The notes under the pieces were generated by a model, which searched no databases, had not been told where the DNA came from, and saw only the letters and a list, made by a program, of their open reading frames with translations. Shown here in pieces: positions 32,698 through 41,535 of a DNA stretch of 64,000 nt. The DNA comes from JAEXZL01 sp049943125 (lineage in GTDB: Bacteria > Bacillota > Clostridia > Clostridiales > Clostridiaceae): assembly GCF_049943125.1 (NCBI RefSeq), contig NZ_CP188040.1:2790001-2854000 (forward strand), given 5' to 3'. Position numbers and translations under genes: made by a program. The first letter of the stretch is position 1; every line of letters starts with the position of its first letter.

Positions 32698-32745
32698 CTA
32701 TACAGCGATTTAACCACAAATCGCTGTATTTTCATTTAAATACAA
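32698..32745 (+). repeat. Hairpin repeat copy 2, terminator of the Zorya/Drm-like operon
   Basis: ATACAGCGATTT (32700-32711), loop AACCAC, AAATCGCTGTAT (32718-32729), then TTTTCATTTAAATACAA. Identical stem and similar flanks to 12328-12373. It is the natural end of the seven-gene operon. Confidence 0.8.
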
Positions 32746-32813
32746 GATTATAAATAACAAGTATAGTAAAATGTTACTATATATACCTTGGATATAGTTA
32801 TGGAGGAAATCTG

Positions 32814-33380
32814 ATGGAGTATATGGGCAACAAAGAATACTGGGAAGAAAAATTTCACAGCAGAAGTGATAAACCCTTAAATCCAGAAAGTTCATTAGTT
32901 GAAAATATAATTTATCTTAAAAAAGGATCTGTCCTAGATGTAGCTTGTGGAGATGGCAGAAATGCCTTATATCTACTAGAGCAGGGCTTTGAAGTGACAG
33001 GGGTAGATTTTAGTGATAAAGCACTTGAAAGATTAAAAATTTTTGCTGAAAGAAATAATTATTTTGTAAATGCAATACAAGCTGACTTAAGTAAAAGTAA
33101 TTCATTAGAGAATATCGGAAGATTTGATAATATTGTAATTAATCATTATAGACTGGATAGAGACCTGTTATTAAATATTCATAATAATATAACTGAGGGT
33201 GGAATACTGTTTGTCAGTGGTTTTGGATACAATGAAGGTATTAATTCTAGGATTAGAAAAGAAGATATGATCCAGTTAGGTGATTTTCAGGGGATGGATA
33301 AGTTCTTTGAGCTTGTTAAATATGAAGAGCATACTGATGAAAGAGGATATTTTGCTACTTATATATTTAGGAAAAGATAA
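32814..33380 (+). CDS. SAM-dependent methyltransferase, TehB-like
   Basis: 188 aa class I methyltransferase of unknown substrate. KKGSVLDVACGDGRNALYLLEQGFEVTGVDFSDKAL contains motif I (DVACGDG) and the acidic end of strand 2 (VTGVDFS). The opening NKEYWEEKFHSR is common in TehB/thiopurine-methylase-like proteins. ATG 32814 has GGAGG at 32802-32806. Monocistronic, just outside the defence island. Confidence 0.8.
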   Translation: MEYMGNKEYWEEKFHSRSDKPLNPESSLVENIIYLKKGSVLDVACGDGRNALYLLEQGFEVTGVDFSDKALERLKIFAERNNYFVNAIQADLSKSNSLENIGRFDNIVINHYRLDRDLLLNIHNNITEGGILFVSGFGYNEGINSRIRKEDMIQLGDFQGMDKFFELVKYEEHTDERGYFATYIFRKR

Positions 33381-33465
33381 ATTTTTCGATTAAAATAATT
33401 TGGATTTCTTTTAGTGTAATTGCTAAATTATATCTTTAGAATGTTGAAAGAAGAGAGGAAAGTAT

Positions 33466-33984
33466 ATGAAAGCTCAGAGTTTCGAAACCAATAGACTAAT
33501 AATTAAAAGCACCAAAAAAGAAGACACTGATTTCTGCTTAAGCATATGGCTGGATGAGGAAATGGGAAAATATCTATCTGATCCACCTCGTGATAAGGCT
33601 GGTGATGCCTATTTAAAATGGAAGGATAATGTGGAAGATTATGATGGCTGCTACTACTTTGTTGCTGTTTCAAAGGAGACGGGGAGTTATATTGGAACCT
33701 GTAGTGCTATTCCTAGTGAGGATAATAGGGAATGGGATATAGGCTATGCTATTTATAAAGACCATTGGTGCCAGGGCTATGGAACAGAAATGATTAAAGG
33801 TTTGATTGACTATTGCTGCGAAAATGGTGGGACAAGCATTACTGCTGCTGTAGCAAAGGAAAATAGAGGTTCAAATGCTCTTTTGAGAAAGCTTAACTTT
33901 TTTATTGAAAAAGAAGGTTCCTTCAAGAAATGCGAAACTGATATTGTATATGATGAGTATCTATATAGACTTGACTTAGAGTAA
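33466..33984 (+). CDS. GNAT N-acetyltransferase, RimJ/RimL type
   Basis: 172 aa. FETNRLIIKSTKKED at the start and DIGYAIYKDHWCQGYGTEMIKGLIDYC (the acetyl-CoA binding Q/R-x-x-G-x-G/A loop) followed by VAKENRGSNALLRKLNF are the standard features of this family, which acetylates protein N termini or small amines. AGAGGAA precedes the ATG. Confidence 0.85.
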   Translation: MKAQSFETNRLIIKSTKKEDTDFCLSIWLDEEMGKYLSDPPRDKAGDAYLKWKDNVEDYDGCYYFVAVSKETGSYIGTCSAIPSEDNREWDIGYAIYKDHWCQGYGTEMIKGLIDYCCENGGTSITAAVAKENRGSNALLRKLNFFIEKEGSFKKCETDIVYDEYLYRLDLE

Positions 33985-34035
33985 TATTCACACTTGTGTT
34001 AGTAAAATTCTTTTTCAGAATAGGAAGGTGTTAAA

Positions 34036-34580
34036 ATGAATATTGCAGAAGATATCATAATTTCTCCATTAAAGGATGAATTAATTGAAGATATTAATAA
34101 AACCAATGATTATTTTAAAGTGTTTGGTAAGGTTGTGCCCAGTTTTCAATCGGGGAAATGATCTTTTGAAGAGGAGCTGTTTGATGAAGCTAAAGAAATT
34201 CGTTTCCCAGATGATAAACTGGATTGGAGCGAATATATAAACCGTGAAGATAAAGCTCTATTTCTAGCTTATAAGAATAATAGTTGCATTGGGCAAATTA
34301 GAATAATTAAGGATTGGAATCGCTTCTGTTATATTGAAAATATCGCTACAAAAAAGAATTTAGAGGATATGGAATCGGAAAGTTGCTCTTAACTAAAGCG
34401 GAAGAGTGGGCAAAACAAAGAAAACTTATCGGAATGTCTCTAGAGGCTCAAGATGATAATATTGGAGCATGCAGATTTTATGTGAAGCAAGGATTCATAC
34501 TAGGTGGAGTTGATACGTTGAAGCAGTCATACAATCCAAATATAGAAACTACTTTGTATTGGTATAAGTTATTTAAGTAA
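34036..34580 (+). pseudogene. sat: Streptothricin-acetyltransferase-like gene, inactivated
   Basis: A GNAT gene with a good start (AAGGTG, ATG 34036) broken twice. Codon 42 is TGA (34159-34161) in GKxSFEEELF where the streptothricin acetyltransferases have Trp (ENWTFTELL). One base is also missing in the A-run near 34350, so that the frame of ENIATKK must shift to continue as EFRGYGIGKLLLTKAEEWAKQ. The reconstructed protein closely follows Sat4/SatA: KDWNRFCYIENIA, SLEAQDDNIGACRFYVKQGF, GGVDTL. It would have detoxified streptothricin by acetylation. Only the last 65 codons remain as an open frame (34383-34580). Confidence 0.85.
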
Positions 34581-34680
34581 CCGTGGATTTTTACAGCCCA
34601 TTATATTTTACTCCCAAGCTAACTAACAACCTAACCCAATCGTAATATTAAATGAAGTGATTTAGCATGAGGTGAAGGTC

Positions 34681-35298
34681 ATGAAAAAAAGCATGATATT
34701 ATTTTTAGCTCTTATTCTACTTTTTACTTTAGCTGGTTGTGTACCTGATGATAACTCGGATACAGATATTGGTGATATGAGAACCTATGATGATTTTAAA
34801 AATAAAACGGATAAAGAAGATATATCAAAAACACTTAAAGATAAAGAAATTCAGGAAGCTTATAATAGTGGAAAATATCCTATTTACACCACAAATGATT
34901 ACCCCTTTGATCTTGAGGTCTTAGATTATATCGAAATGCCAAAGGATTCAAATCTAGAAGAAAAGCTTAGAGTTATTACAAAGGCTATTTCAGAAAGGTT
35001 GTTCGAAGGGAATCCCATGGATTTTATAAGCTTTGAGGAAGTGGAAGGGAAAAATATAGCTGTAATAAGTCTTGATAAAAATGAGGATGTTGAGGAAAAT
35101 TTATTTTTTCCTAGCCCCGGATGGAGGCATTATTTTCAAGGCTCAACAGGGGGAGCTGCTACAGCTACAAAGCTAATTGAAAATCTTCTTCAGAGAGAAT
35201 ATGAAGGAGAATGGATTGATGGGGTAAGATTTGATTATACCGATGACAATTTAGGCTTTATCCATGTAGCTGAGCTTGAAGATATTAAGTTTAGATGA
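34681..35298 (+). CDS. Lipoprotein of unknown function
   Basis: 205 aa from ATG 34681 (GAGGTGA upstream; a GTG at 34672 is less likely). Signal peptide with lipobox LAGC, then a short acidic linker and a globular domain that ends with a conserved-looking block, GSTGGAATATKLIENLLQREY...WIDGVRFDYTDD. This resembles the GerMN-type domain seen in spore and cell-surface lipoproteins, but I am not sure. Followed 11 bases later by a second exported protein, probably in the same operon. Confidence 0.75.
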   Translation: MKKSMILFLALILLFTLAGCVPDDNSDTDIGDMRTYDDFKNKTDKEDISKTLKDKEIQEAYNSGKYPIYTTNDYPFDLEVLDYIEMPKDSNLEEKLRVITKAISERLFEGNPMDFISFEEVEGKNIAVISLDKNEDVEENLFFPSPGWRHYFQGSTGGAATATKLIENLLQREYEGEWIDGVRFDYTDDNLGFIHVAELEDIKFR

Positions 35299-35309
35299 AA
35301 GGAGATTTC

Positions 35310-35918
35310 ATGAGTAAGTTTTTTAAAGTGTTTATCTTAAGCTTTATCGCAATATTTTTTACTTTAAGCTCCACTGCCTATGCTGGTTCAGTGCCAGAAG
35401 ATTTACTTTTCTCTGATGATGCTAGGGTATTTTTTGGTGAGATAGTTGCTTACTATCCAGAGAAAGAGGAAATGGAAGTAAGGATAATAGAAAATATCAA
35501 AGGTGATAATAATCTAGACTCAAAGGAGCTTTTTCCAATGGTATCACCACAGAAAACTGAAATATCTATAGGAAAGGCTTATCTGATAGCTTATTATGAT
35601 GAATTCAATCCCACATATGTATTTCAGGTCACAAGCTATGATACAGACAAGCTAAAGCTTTCTGGAGCAAGGGAATATGATATGTGGCAGAGGTTCGAAG
35701 AGCTCTTAAACGAAGGAAAGTTCCGTGAGGCTGAGGCTGAAAGAGTTAAGAAATTAGGTTTAGTAGCTAATAATCCTGTTAGTGAAATATCTCCTGAAAA
35801 GCCTCCTATAGAAGCTCCTTCAGGCAACAGAGGATTTTCCATTTTTATGTTTATTATTGCACTCTTATTTCTTTCTGTAGGAGTAATGATTTATCGTGGA
35901 AAAAAACAGAAGTTATAG
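35310..35918 (+). CDS. Exported membrane-anchored protein of unknown function
   Basis: 202 aa from ATG 35310, with AAGGAGA at 35300; an ATG at 35295 lies in the previous gene. Signal peptide (FILSFIAIFFTLSSTAYAG), an extracytoplasmic domain of about 130 residues with an OB-like beta pattern (VFFGEIVAYYPEKEEMEVRIIENIKG), a Pro-rich stalk, and a C-terminal membrane helix (FSIFMFIIALLFLSVGVMIY) with a basic tail. Family not recognised. Confidence 0.75.
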   Translation: MSKFFKVFILSFIAIFFTLSSTAYAGSVPEDLLFSDDARVFFGEIVAYYPEKEEMEVRIIENIKGDNNLDSKELFPMVSPQKTEISIGKAYLIAYYDEFNPTYVFQVTSYDTDKLKLSGAREYDMWQRFEELLNEGKFREAEAERVKKLGLVANNPVSEISPEKPPIEAPSGNRGFSIFMFIIALLFLSVGVMIYRGKKQKL

Positions 35919-36060
35919 GTTTATTTCAAATACCAATAAAAAAAGCCTTTGATATAATATAAATAAAGCTTAATATAACCCTGGGACAAAAGAAAGCAAG
36001 GAATATCGGGAAGTCCCTATGAGCAGGTGATATACTTTATTACATCAGGAGGGTATAAAC

Positions 36061-36918
36061 ATGGAATGGACTGAAGCAATTAGTAAAGCTATCGATTATA
36101 TCGAAAACCATATTACCGAGGATATAGATGTTGATGATGTTGCAATGGAGGTTAATATTTCTTCCTTTTATTTTCAAAAAGGCTTCAGCCTTCTTTGTGG
36201 ATTTACCATCATGGAATATATTCGAAACCGTAGACTCGCTTTAGCCGGCAGTGAGCTTGCTACTGCTGAGGCAAAGGTCATTGATGTTGCTTTAAAATAT
36301 GGTTACTATTCACCGGATAGCTTTGCCAAGGCTTTTACTAGGTTTCATGGAGTTACACCTTCTAAGGTACAAAAGGGAAGCACAATGCTGAAGTCTTTTG
36401 CACCATTAAAAATAAAGCTATCATTGGAGGGTGGTTATATTATGGACTACAGAATTACAAAAAAAGAAAGCTTTACGGTGCTTGGAGTGTCCAAGAGCTT
36501 TCATTATGAGGGTGCTAAGGATGCGATTCCTGATTTCTGGAAGGAATATTTTGATGCAGGAAATGGTAAGTATGTTTGTGGAATGTTTGGTGTGAACATT
36601 GATGAAACTATGGGGAATAATGAATTCCAATACATGATTGCAGATATCTACAATCCTATAGCTGATATTCCTGAAGGCTTCGTTACCAGAACCATACCTG
36701 CATTTACCTGGGCGGTGTTCCCCTGCATAGGAGCTATGCCAGATTCCCTGCAGGATGTTAATACTAAGATTTTTTCCGAATGGCTGCCAGCTTTGAAGGA
36801 ATATGAGTTTGCCGCAGGTTACTGTATTGAAATGTACGATGATGCAAGGAAATATCCAAAGGGAACCATGGATGAAAATTATTACTCTGAAATTTGGATA
36901 CCGGTAAAGAAGAAGTAA
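36061..36918 (+). CDS. AraC-family regulator with GyrI-like effector domain
   Basis: 285 aa. The N-terminal 100 residues are a double HTH of the AraC/XylS type (AMEVNISSFYFQKGFSLLCGFTIMEYIRNRRLALA, then VALKYGYYSPDSFAKAFTRFHGVTPS). The C-terminal 150 residues form a GyrI/SOUL-like ligand domain (YRITKKESFTVLGVSKSF...IPAFTWAVFPCIGAMP), which usually binds hydrophobic or cationic drugs, as in Rob and BmrR. GGAGGG precedes the ATG. The target genes are not obvious. Confidence 0.88.
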   Translation: MEWTEAISKAIDYIENHITEDIDVDDVAMEVNISSFYFQKGFSLLCGFTIMEYIRNRRLALAGSELATAEAKVIDVALKYGYYSPDSFAKAFTRFHGVTPSKVQKGSTMLKSFAPLKIKLSLEGGYIMDYRITKKESFTVLGVSKSFHYEGAKDAIPDFWKEYFDAGNGKYVCGMFGVNIDETMGNNEFQYMIADIYNPIADIPEGFVTRTIPAFTWAVFPCIGAMPDSLQDVNTKIFSEWLPALKEYEFAAGYCIEMYDDARKYPKGTMDENYYSEIWIPVKKK

Positions 36919-36969
36919 ATGGATAATAAGGTAATAGAATAATTAAATTAGATAATTGACTAATGAATG

Positions 36970-37003
36970 GGGCTAGCTATAAGGCTGGTCCTATTTTATT
37001 TTT
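36970..37003 (+). terminator. Terminator of the AraC-type gene
   Basis: GGGCTAGC (36970-36977) pairs with GCTGGTCC (36984-36991), two wobble pairs, then TATTTTATTTTT. It lies on top of the ATG at 36967, which argues against that codon as a start. Confidence 0.7.
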
Positions 37004-37092
37004 ATGTATCTTTAGAAATTCTTAAGGTTTTCCTCAACTTTATCTTAGGATTCCCCTTTTATAATAGAATCATAGAAGGGGATGAGACACTT

Positions 37093-37662
37093 ATGAAAAA
37101 GATCTATTTATTCTTTGTATGTACGCCATCGATAGTTTCAAGAGCAATCAAAAAATATACTAAGGACAGCTATACTCACGTAGCCATATCAGTTGATCCG
37201 AAGATGAGAGAATTTTATTCCTTTGCTAGAAGATATTCTTATAGTCCTCTCCCTGCAGGCTTTGTGCTGGAATCTATTGATAATAGCTTTTATAGGAGAA
37301 ATTCAGAATCGCAGTGCAAGGTTATAGAAGTAGATGTAACAGAGGAGCAGTATACTGCTGTAAAAAGAAAACTTAAATTAATGTATGAAAATAGATATGA
37401 CTATAAATACAACCTTATGGGCTTGCTGCTATACAGCCGAAATGTAAGCTTACAGAGGAAATATCATAGGTTTTGTTCTGAATTTGTCAGTGAAATACTG
37501 AAAGAGAATAACATAATGTATTCTCAAAAATCCCCTCAGAAGATACGCCCTATAGACCTGATGAGAATAGAGAATTCTAATGATATATATGAAGGTACTA
37601 TAGGAAAGTATACCTCCTATAATGCAGTGTATAGCGATGAAATGGTAATGAGCCATGGTTAA
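37093..37662 (+). CDS. Papain-like (YiiX/permuted NlpC-P60 type) protein
   Basis: 189 aa from ATG 37093 (AAGGGGATGAG upstream). The frame is open from 36967, but that would translate a terminator. The motifs SYTHVAISVD (His) and HRFCSEFVSEILKEN (Cys) are the inverted His...Cys order of permuted papain-fold proteins such as YiiX, thought to cleave lipids or amides at membranes. Overlaps the next gene by 8 bases, suggesting a joint membrane role with the TVP38 protein. Confidence 0.65.
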   Translation: MKKIYLFFVCTPSIVSRAIKKYTKDSYTHVAISVDPKMREFYSFARRYSYSPLPAGFVLESIDNSFYRRNSESQCKVIEVDVTEEQYTAVKRKLKLMYENRYDYKYNLMGLLLYSRNVSLQRKYHRFCSEFVSEILKENNIMYSQKSPQKIRPIDLMRIENSNDIYEGTIGKYTSYNAVYSDEMVMSHG

Positions 37663-38332
37663 AGGTATTCATAAGAGTGTGCTGGTCTTTGCCTTATTAT
37701 TTATAGTATTGATGGCTTTGTCGACGATTTACGGAATGAGGTATATGGATATTGGTGGGATAATTGAAGGGATTAAAGCCTTGCCATACCTGGTTAAATT
37801 TCTTGCTATGACCGGTTTGATTATTCTACAGACAGTTCTAGCCTTTTTGCCTGGAGAGCCCTTTGAGCTTGCCAGTGGATACATATTTGGTTCTTGGCAG
37901 GGAACTATTATATGCATCCTTGGTTCATGTGTTGGGACAGCAATTATTTATTTAATAGTAAAGCTATTTAAGAATTCTATTATTAATGTGATGTTTGAGA
38001 TCAAAAAGGTTGAGAAGGTAAAGAGCTTCTTTGCCTCTAAGAAAAGCATGTTCTGGACCTTTATACTTTTTCTTGTACCAGGAACACCAAAGGACATAAT
38101 GACCTATGTTGTTAGCTTGGGTAAGATAAATCTAATAAGCTGGCTGGTTCTCACTACTGTAGGAAGGATACCCAGTATAGTAACCTCAACCTTTTTATCA
38201 GGCTCTATAAAGGAAGGTAATATCCCAGGAGCATTGATTATATTAATTGTTACCATAATCTTAGCTGTGGGAGGAGGATTATTATATAAAAATCTTATTA
38301 ATCCTAGCAATAATAATGGTAATATAAAATAA
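37655..38332 (+). CDS. TVP38/TMEM64 family membrane protein
   Basis: 225 aa with about six hydrophobic segments. The family core is FLPGEPFELASGYIFGSWQGTIICILGSCVGTAIIYLI, followed by FFASKKSMFWTFILFLVPGTPKDIMTYVVSL and GRIPSIVTSTFLSG. These VTT-domain proteins, relatives of DedA, are linked to lipid flipping. Co-transcribed with the papain-like gene and probably with the following two-component genes, 45 bases away. Confidence 0.88.
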   Translation: MVKGIHKSVLVFALLFIVLMALSTIYGMRYMDIGGIIEGIKALPYLVKFLAMTGLIILQTVLAFLPGEPFELASGYIFGSWQGTIICILGSCVGTAIIYLIVKLFKNSIINVMFEIKKVEKVKSFFASKKSMFWTFILFLVPGTPKDIMTYVVSLGKINLISWLVLTTVGRIPSIVTSTFLSGSIKEGNIPGALIILIVTIILAVGGGLLYKNLINPSNNNGNIK

Positions 38333-38377
38333 GATGTTTAAAGCTACTTAAAGGACTTATAAAAAGGGTGAGAAAAT

Positions 38378-39088
38378 ATGGAACATACTATTTTAATTGT
38401 TGAAGATGAAAAAGGAATAAGAGATACCGTGGCAATCTTTTTAAGGAATCAAGGCTATAAGGTGCTGCAGGCTGAAAATGGGGTGGAAGGCCTTGAGCTT
38501 ATAGAAAAAAATGATATTCACCTAGCTGTGGTGGACATCATGATGCCGGTGATGGATGGGATAACCATGGTGATGAAGCTGAGAGAGAAATATGATTTTC
38601 CTGTGATCTTTTTAAGTGCAAAGTCCCAGGACATAGATAAAATAACAGGCTTGAACCTGGGGGCTGATGACTATGTAACAAAGCCCTTTGAAGCCATGGA
38701 GCTCATTGCTAGAGTTAATTCACACCTGAGAAGGTATAATCAGATATTAGCCTTAAAGAAAAATACCTCCATTCCCCAGGATAATTCCAACAGCTTGGTT
38801 GTGGGAGGGCTAGAGCTAGAAAGGCTTACAAAAGAGGTTTCTGTCAATGGGAGAGCTGTCCGCTTAACCCCTAAGGAGTTTCATATCCTGGAGCTCCTGA
38901 TGAGCCATCCAGGCAGGGTGTATTCCGCTGAGGAGATTTATGAAACCATTTGGAAGGAAGATGCCATAAACACTGAAACCATCATGGTGCATGTGCGAAA
39001 GCTCAGAGAAAAAATTGAAGCAAATCCTAAAAAGCCAGAATACCTCAAGGTCGTCTGGGGAATAGGCTATAAAATTGAAAAGATGTAG
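38378..39088 (+). CDS. OmpR/PhoB-family response regulator
   Basis: 236 aa. The receiver domain has the acid pocket E9-D10-E11, phosphoacceptor D53 (VVDIMMPVMDG), T/S in FLSAKS and K in YVTKPF. A C-terminal winged helix (LTPKEFHILELLMSHPGRVYSAEEIYETIW...VHVRKLREKIE) binds DNA. It resembles VanR-type regulators of Firmicutes. The partner kinase starts 8 bases later. Confidence 0.93.
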   Translation: MEHTILIVEDEKGIRDTVAIFLRNQGYKVLQAENGVEGLELIEKNDIHLAVVDIMMPVMDGITMVMKLREKYDFPVIFLSAKSQDIDKITGLNLGADDYVTKPFEAMELIARVNSHLRRYNQILALKKNTSIPQDNSNSLVVGGLELERLTKEVSVNGRAVRLTPKEFHILELLMSHPGRVYSAEEIYETIWKEDAINTETIMVHVRKLREKIEANPKKPEYLKVVWGIGYKIEKM

Positions 39089-39096
39089 GTGACTTT

Positions 39097-41217
39097 ATGA
39101 AAAAATCTAAAGGTATATTTATTATTGTATTAACTCTTTTACTTATAACTACCACCTCAATAGTTATGTCCTTTTACGACAATGTAAAAGGAGGAATATC
39201 TAAAGACAATGGTCTATTGCAAAATTATTTAGAGGAAGATTTGCCTATTTATACACTGGCAGCGGCAAAGGAGCTTGATCCTGATTATCAGATTCTCACC
39301 TTTGAAGCTGAAGTGCCAGCTGATGTGAAAGAGAACATGTCTAAGTATGTGAATGATTTTGTAGCTTCAGTGAAGTACTATCTTGAAACGGATGATAACT
39401 TTGTATCCTCCATAAGAAGCACAAAGAATGAAAATGTAATATCCAATAATTTAGATAAGATAAATAATGAGGACGACAAAAGCAGGTATACATTATACTC
39501 CTCATTAAAATATGATGAAAATGGATATCTAACTGCCGAAGGTGATTTATATAGTGGAAACTACTCGCAATATGAAGCAATAGACATCCTTGGAAGAGTT
39601 ATGGATTATCAGCGTACAGCTGATGGAAAAATAACCTACTATATAAATGGAACCACAATTGATGGAAATCAGGTTAAGATAAATAACCCTAAGGCTATGG
39701 AAATAACCTATATAATTCCGGAAGAGCTCATAACTGAAGGGGCTATTTATCATAATAGCTACTCCTGGAATTATTATCATGAATTTACCCTTATAGCATT
39801 ATTAATATCCAGTGGTATCCTTGGCCTTTTCATGCTCTTTTATCCCATAAGAGTGGTAGAGGAGATTAAGCCTTATCTTTTGATAAAAAAATGGAAGGCA
39901 GGAATTAATATAGCAGTTCTAGCTACTGCAATCACCTTAGCTGCTATGGGAACCTACGTTGTGTGTGTAGGTACCTTAGATGGTTCATTATTAGATGTAT
40001 TAAAGGAATATAATACGGGAAATTATCCTTTAATAATAAACATAATTAACTTTATAGCATGGCTATCAACCTTACTGATTATTTCCTTAGGCTTATTTCA
40101 AATCAAATATATCTTTGCCCGTGGCTTCTTTAGATATCTTAGGGAGGACACTCTAATCGGTAGCTTCTGTAGGTTTATAAAGAAAAATCTTGATCAGATA
40201 GCAGAGGCTGACCTAGCAGGTAATATTAGCAGGGAGCTATTAAAATTTACTGTTATTAATGGATTTATTGTTGCCCTGATGATAGCCGCTTGGTTCCTGG
40301 GATATATACCTTTTATAATATATATCTTCGGCTCCTTCATCTACCTTAGAAAAAAAGTTATAAAAATACAGATGGACTATAAAAAGCTTCTAGAGGCTAC
40401 CAGGGAGCTGAGCCGAGGGAATTTTAATGATAATATCAATGAGGATGTAGGTGTATTCAACAGCCTAAAGGATGAATTCAAAGATATTAAGGCTTCCTTT
40501 GAAAAAGCTGTAAAGGAAGAAACAAAATCACAAAATATGAAAACGGAGCTTATAAGCAATGTCTCTCATGACTTAAAAACACCTCTTACCTGCATAAAGA
40601 ATTATATAGTACTGCTGCAGGATGACACTATTTCTGAAGAGGAAAGGCATGAATATCTAGATAATTTAAATAAGTACTCCGATAGATTGACTACCCTCAT
40701 TGAAGATCTCTTCGAGGTGAGCAGGGTAAATAGTGGAGATATCCAGCTGGAGCTTATGGATCTTAACATTGTTGCCTTGATTGAACAGGCTCTAGCAGAA
40801 ACCAGTGAACTAATCACATATAATAACCTATCGGTAATTAGAAGCTTCGAAAACAATGAGATTATGGTAAACCTAGACGGTGGAAAGACCTATAGAATCT
40901 TTGAAAATCTCTTCACTAACATAGGTAAATATTCTATGCCAGGGAGCAGGGTATATATTAATGTTAAGGAAGTTAGTGATGAAGTGATAATTGAATTCAA
41001 GAATATATCTCAAAATGAGATGAATTTTACCCCTGAGGAAATCATAGAAAGGTTTGTTCGAGGAGACAAGTCCCGCCACGAAAAGGGCAGCGGTTTAGGC
41101 CTTGCTATAGTTAAGAGCTTTACAGAAATACAGGGAGGAAGCTTCCAGATTAATATAGATGGAGACTTATTTAAAACCATAATTACCTTCAAAAAATCAA
41201 AGGACCAGGCTCAGTAG
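39097..41217 (+). CDS. Membrane sensor histidine kinase
   Basis: 706 aa. An N-terminal membrane helix, an extracytoplasmic sensor of about 200 residues, then several membrane helices (residues about 230-250, 270-290, 310-335 and 385-410), which is more than the usual two. A HAMP-like linker follows. The dimerisation domain has H491 (SNVSHDLKTPLTCIKNY) and the catalytic domain has FENLFTNIGKYS (N box) and HEKGSGLGLAIVKSF (G2 box). Phosphorylates the regulator encoded just before it. A terminator overlaps its last codons. Confidence 0.92.
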   Translation: MKKSKGIFIIVLTLLLITTTSIVMSFYDNVKGGISKDNGLLQNYLEEDLPIYTLAAAKELDPDYQILTFEAEVPADVKENMSKYVNDFVASVKYYLETDDNFVSSIRSTKNENVISNNLDKINNEDDKSRYTLYSSLKYDENGYLTAEGDLYSGNYSQYEAIDILGRVMDYQRTADGKITYYINGTTIDGNQVKINNPKAMEITYIIPEELITEGAIYHNSYSWNYYHEFTLIALLISSGILGLFMLFYPIRVVEEIKPYLLIKKWKAGINIAVLATAITLAAMGTYVVCVGTLDGSLLDVLKEYNTGNYPLIINIINFIAWLSTLLIISLGLFQIKYIFARGFFRYLREDTLIGSFCRFIKKNLDQIAEADLAGNISRELLKFTVINGFIVALMIAAWFLGYIPFIIYIFGSFIYLRKKVIKIQMDYKKLLEATRELSRGNFNDNINEDVGVFNSLKDEFKDIKASFEKAVKEETKSQNMKTELISNVSHDLKTPLTCIKNYIVLLQDDTISEEERHEYLDNLNKYSDRLTTLIEDLFEVSRVNSGDIQLELMDLNIVALIEQALAETSELITYNNLSVIRSFENNEIMVNLDGGKTYRIFENLFTNIGKYSMPGSRVYINVKEVSDEVIIEFKNISQNEMNFTPEEIIERFVRGDKSRHEKGSGLGLAIVKSFTEIQGGSFQINIDGDLFKTIITFKKSKDQAQ

Positions 41218-41233
41218 AGCTTGGTCTTTTTCT
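41203..41233 (+). terminator. Terminator of the two-component operon
   Basis: GACCAGGCTC (41203-41212), loop AGTA, GAGCTTGGTC (41217-41226), then TTTTTCT. The stem includes the stop codon of the kinase. Confidence 0.85.
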
Positions 41234-41535
41234 CTATGAATAATGTTGCAAAAACACTATGAAATAATTTAATAAAAAGCAAATATCCCTAGGGGGAAAT
41301 AAAAAAGTAACAGATTATTTTATATGAAACATAATTATTTAAATCAAAGAATATCATAGATTTAGATAACAATTTCAATGGTTGACTCAAGATAAAAGTA
41401 TGAATATAATTGTAAATGAGTAATAAAATATTAAAATTATAAATATTTGTAAATTGTGATGTTATATATGTAACCGTATTCCGGTGGCTATATAATGTTG
41501 CATTAATATTAAATATTTATTATGGGAGGGTAAAA
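41234..41535 (+). promoter_or_regulatory. Upstream region of the xylose transport operon
   Basis: About 300 bases with no gene. A TATAAT at 41491-41496 is the best -10; no good -35 was seen, as expected for an activator- or repressor-controlled promoter. TGTAACCGTATTCC just before it differs from the CcpA cre consensus at two positions, so catabolite control is possible but unproven. Confidence 0.4.

Noticed and set aside
36967..37092. N-terminal extension of the papain-like gene from ATG 36967
   Set aside because: The ATG lies within a terminator hairpin, has no ribosome binding site, and the added residues are just the hydrophobic translation of its T-rich tail.
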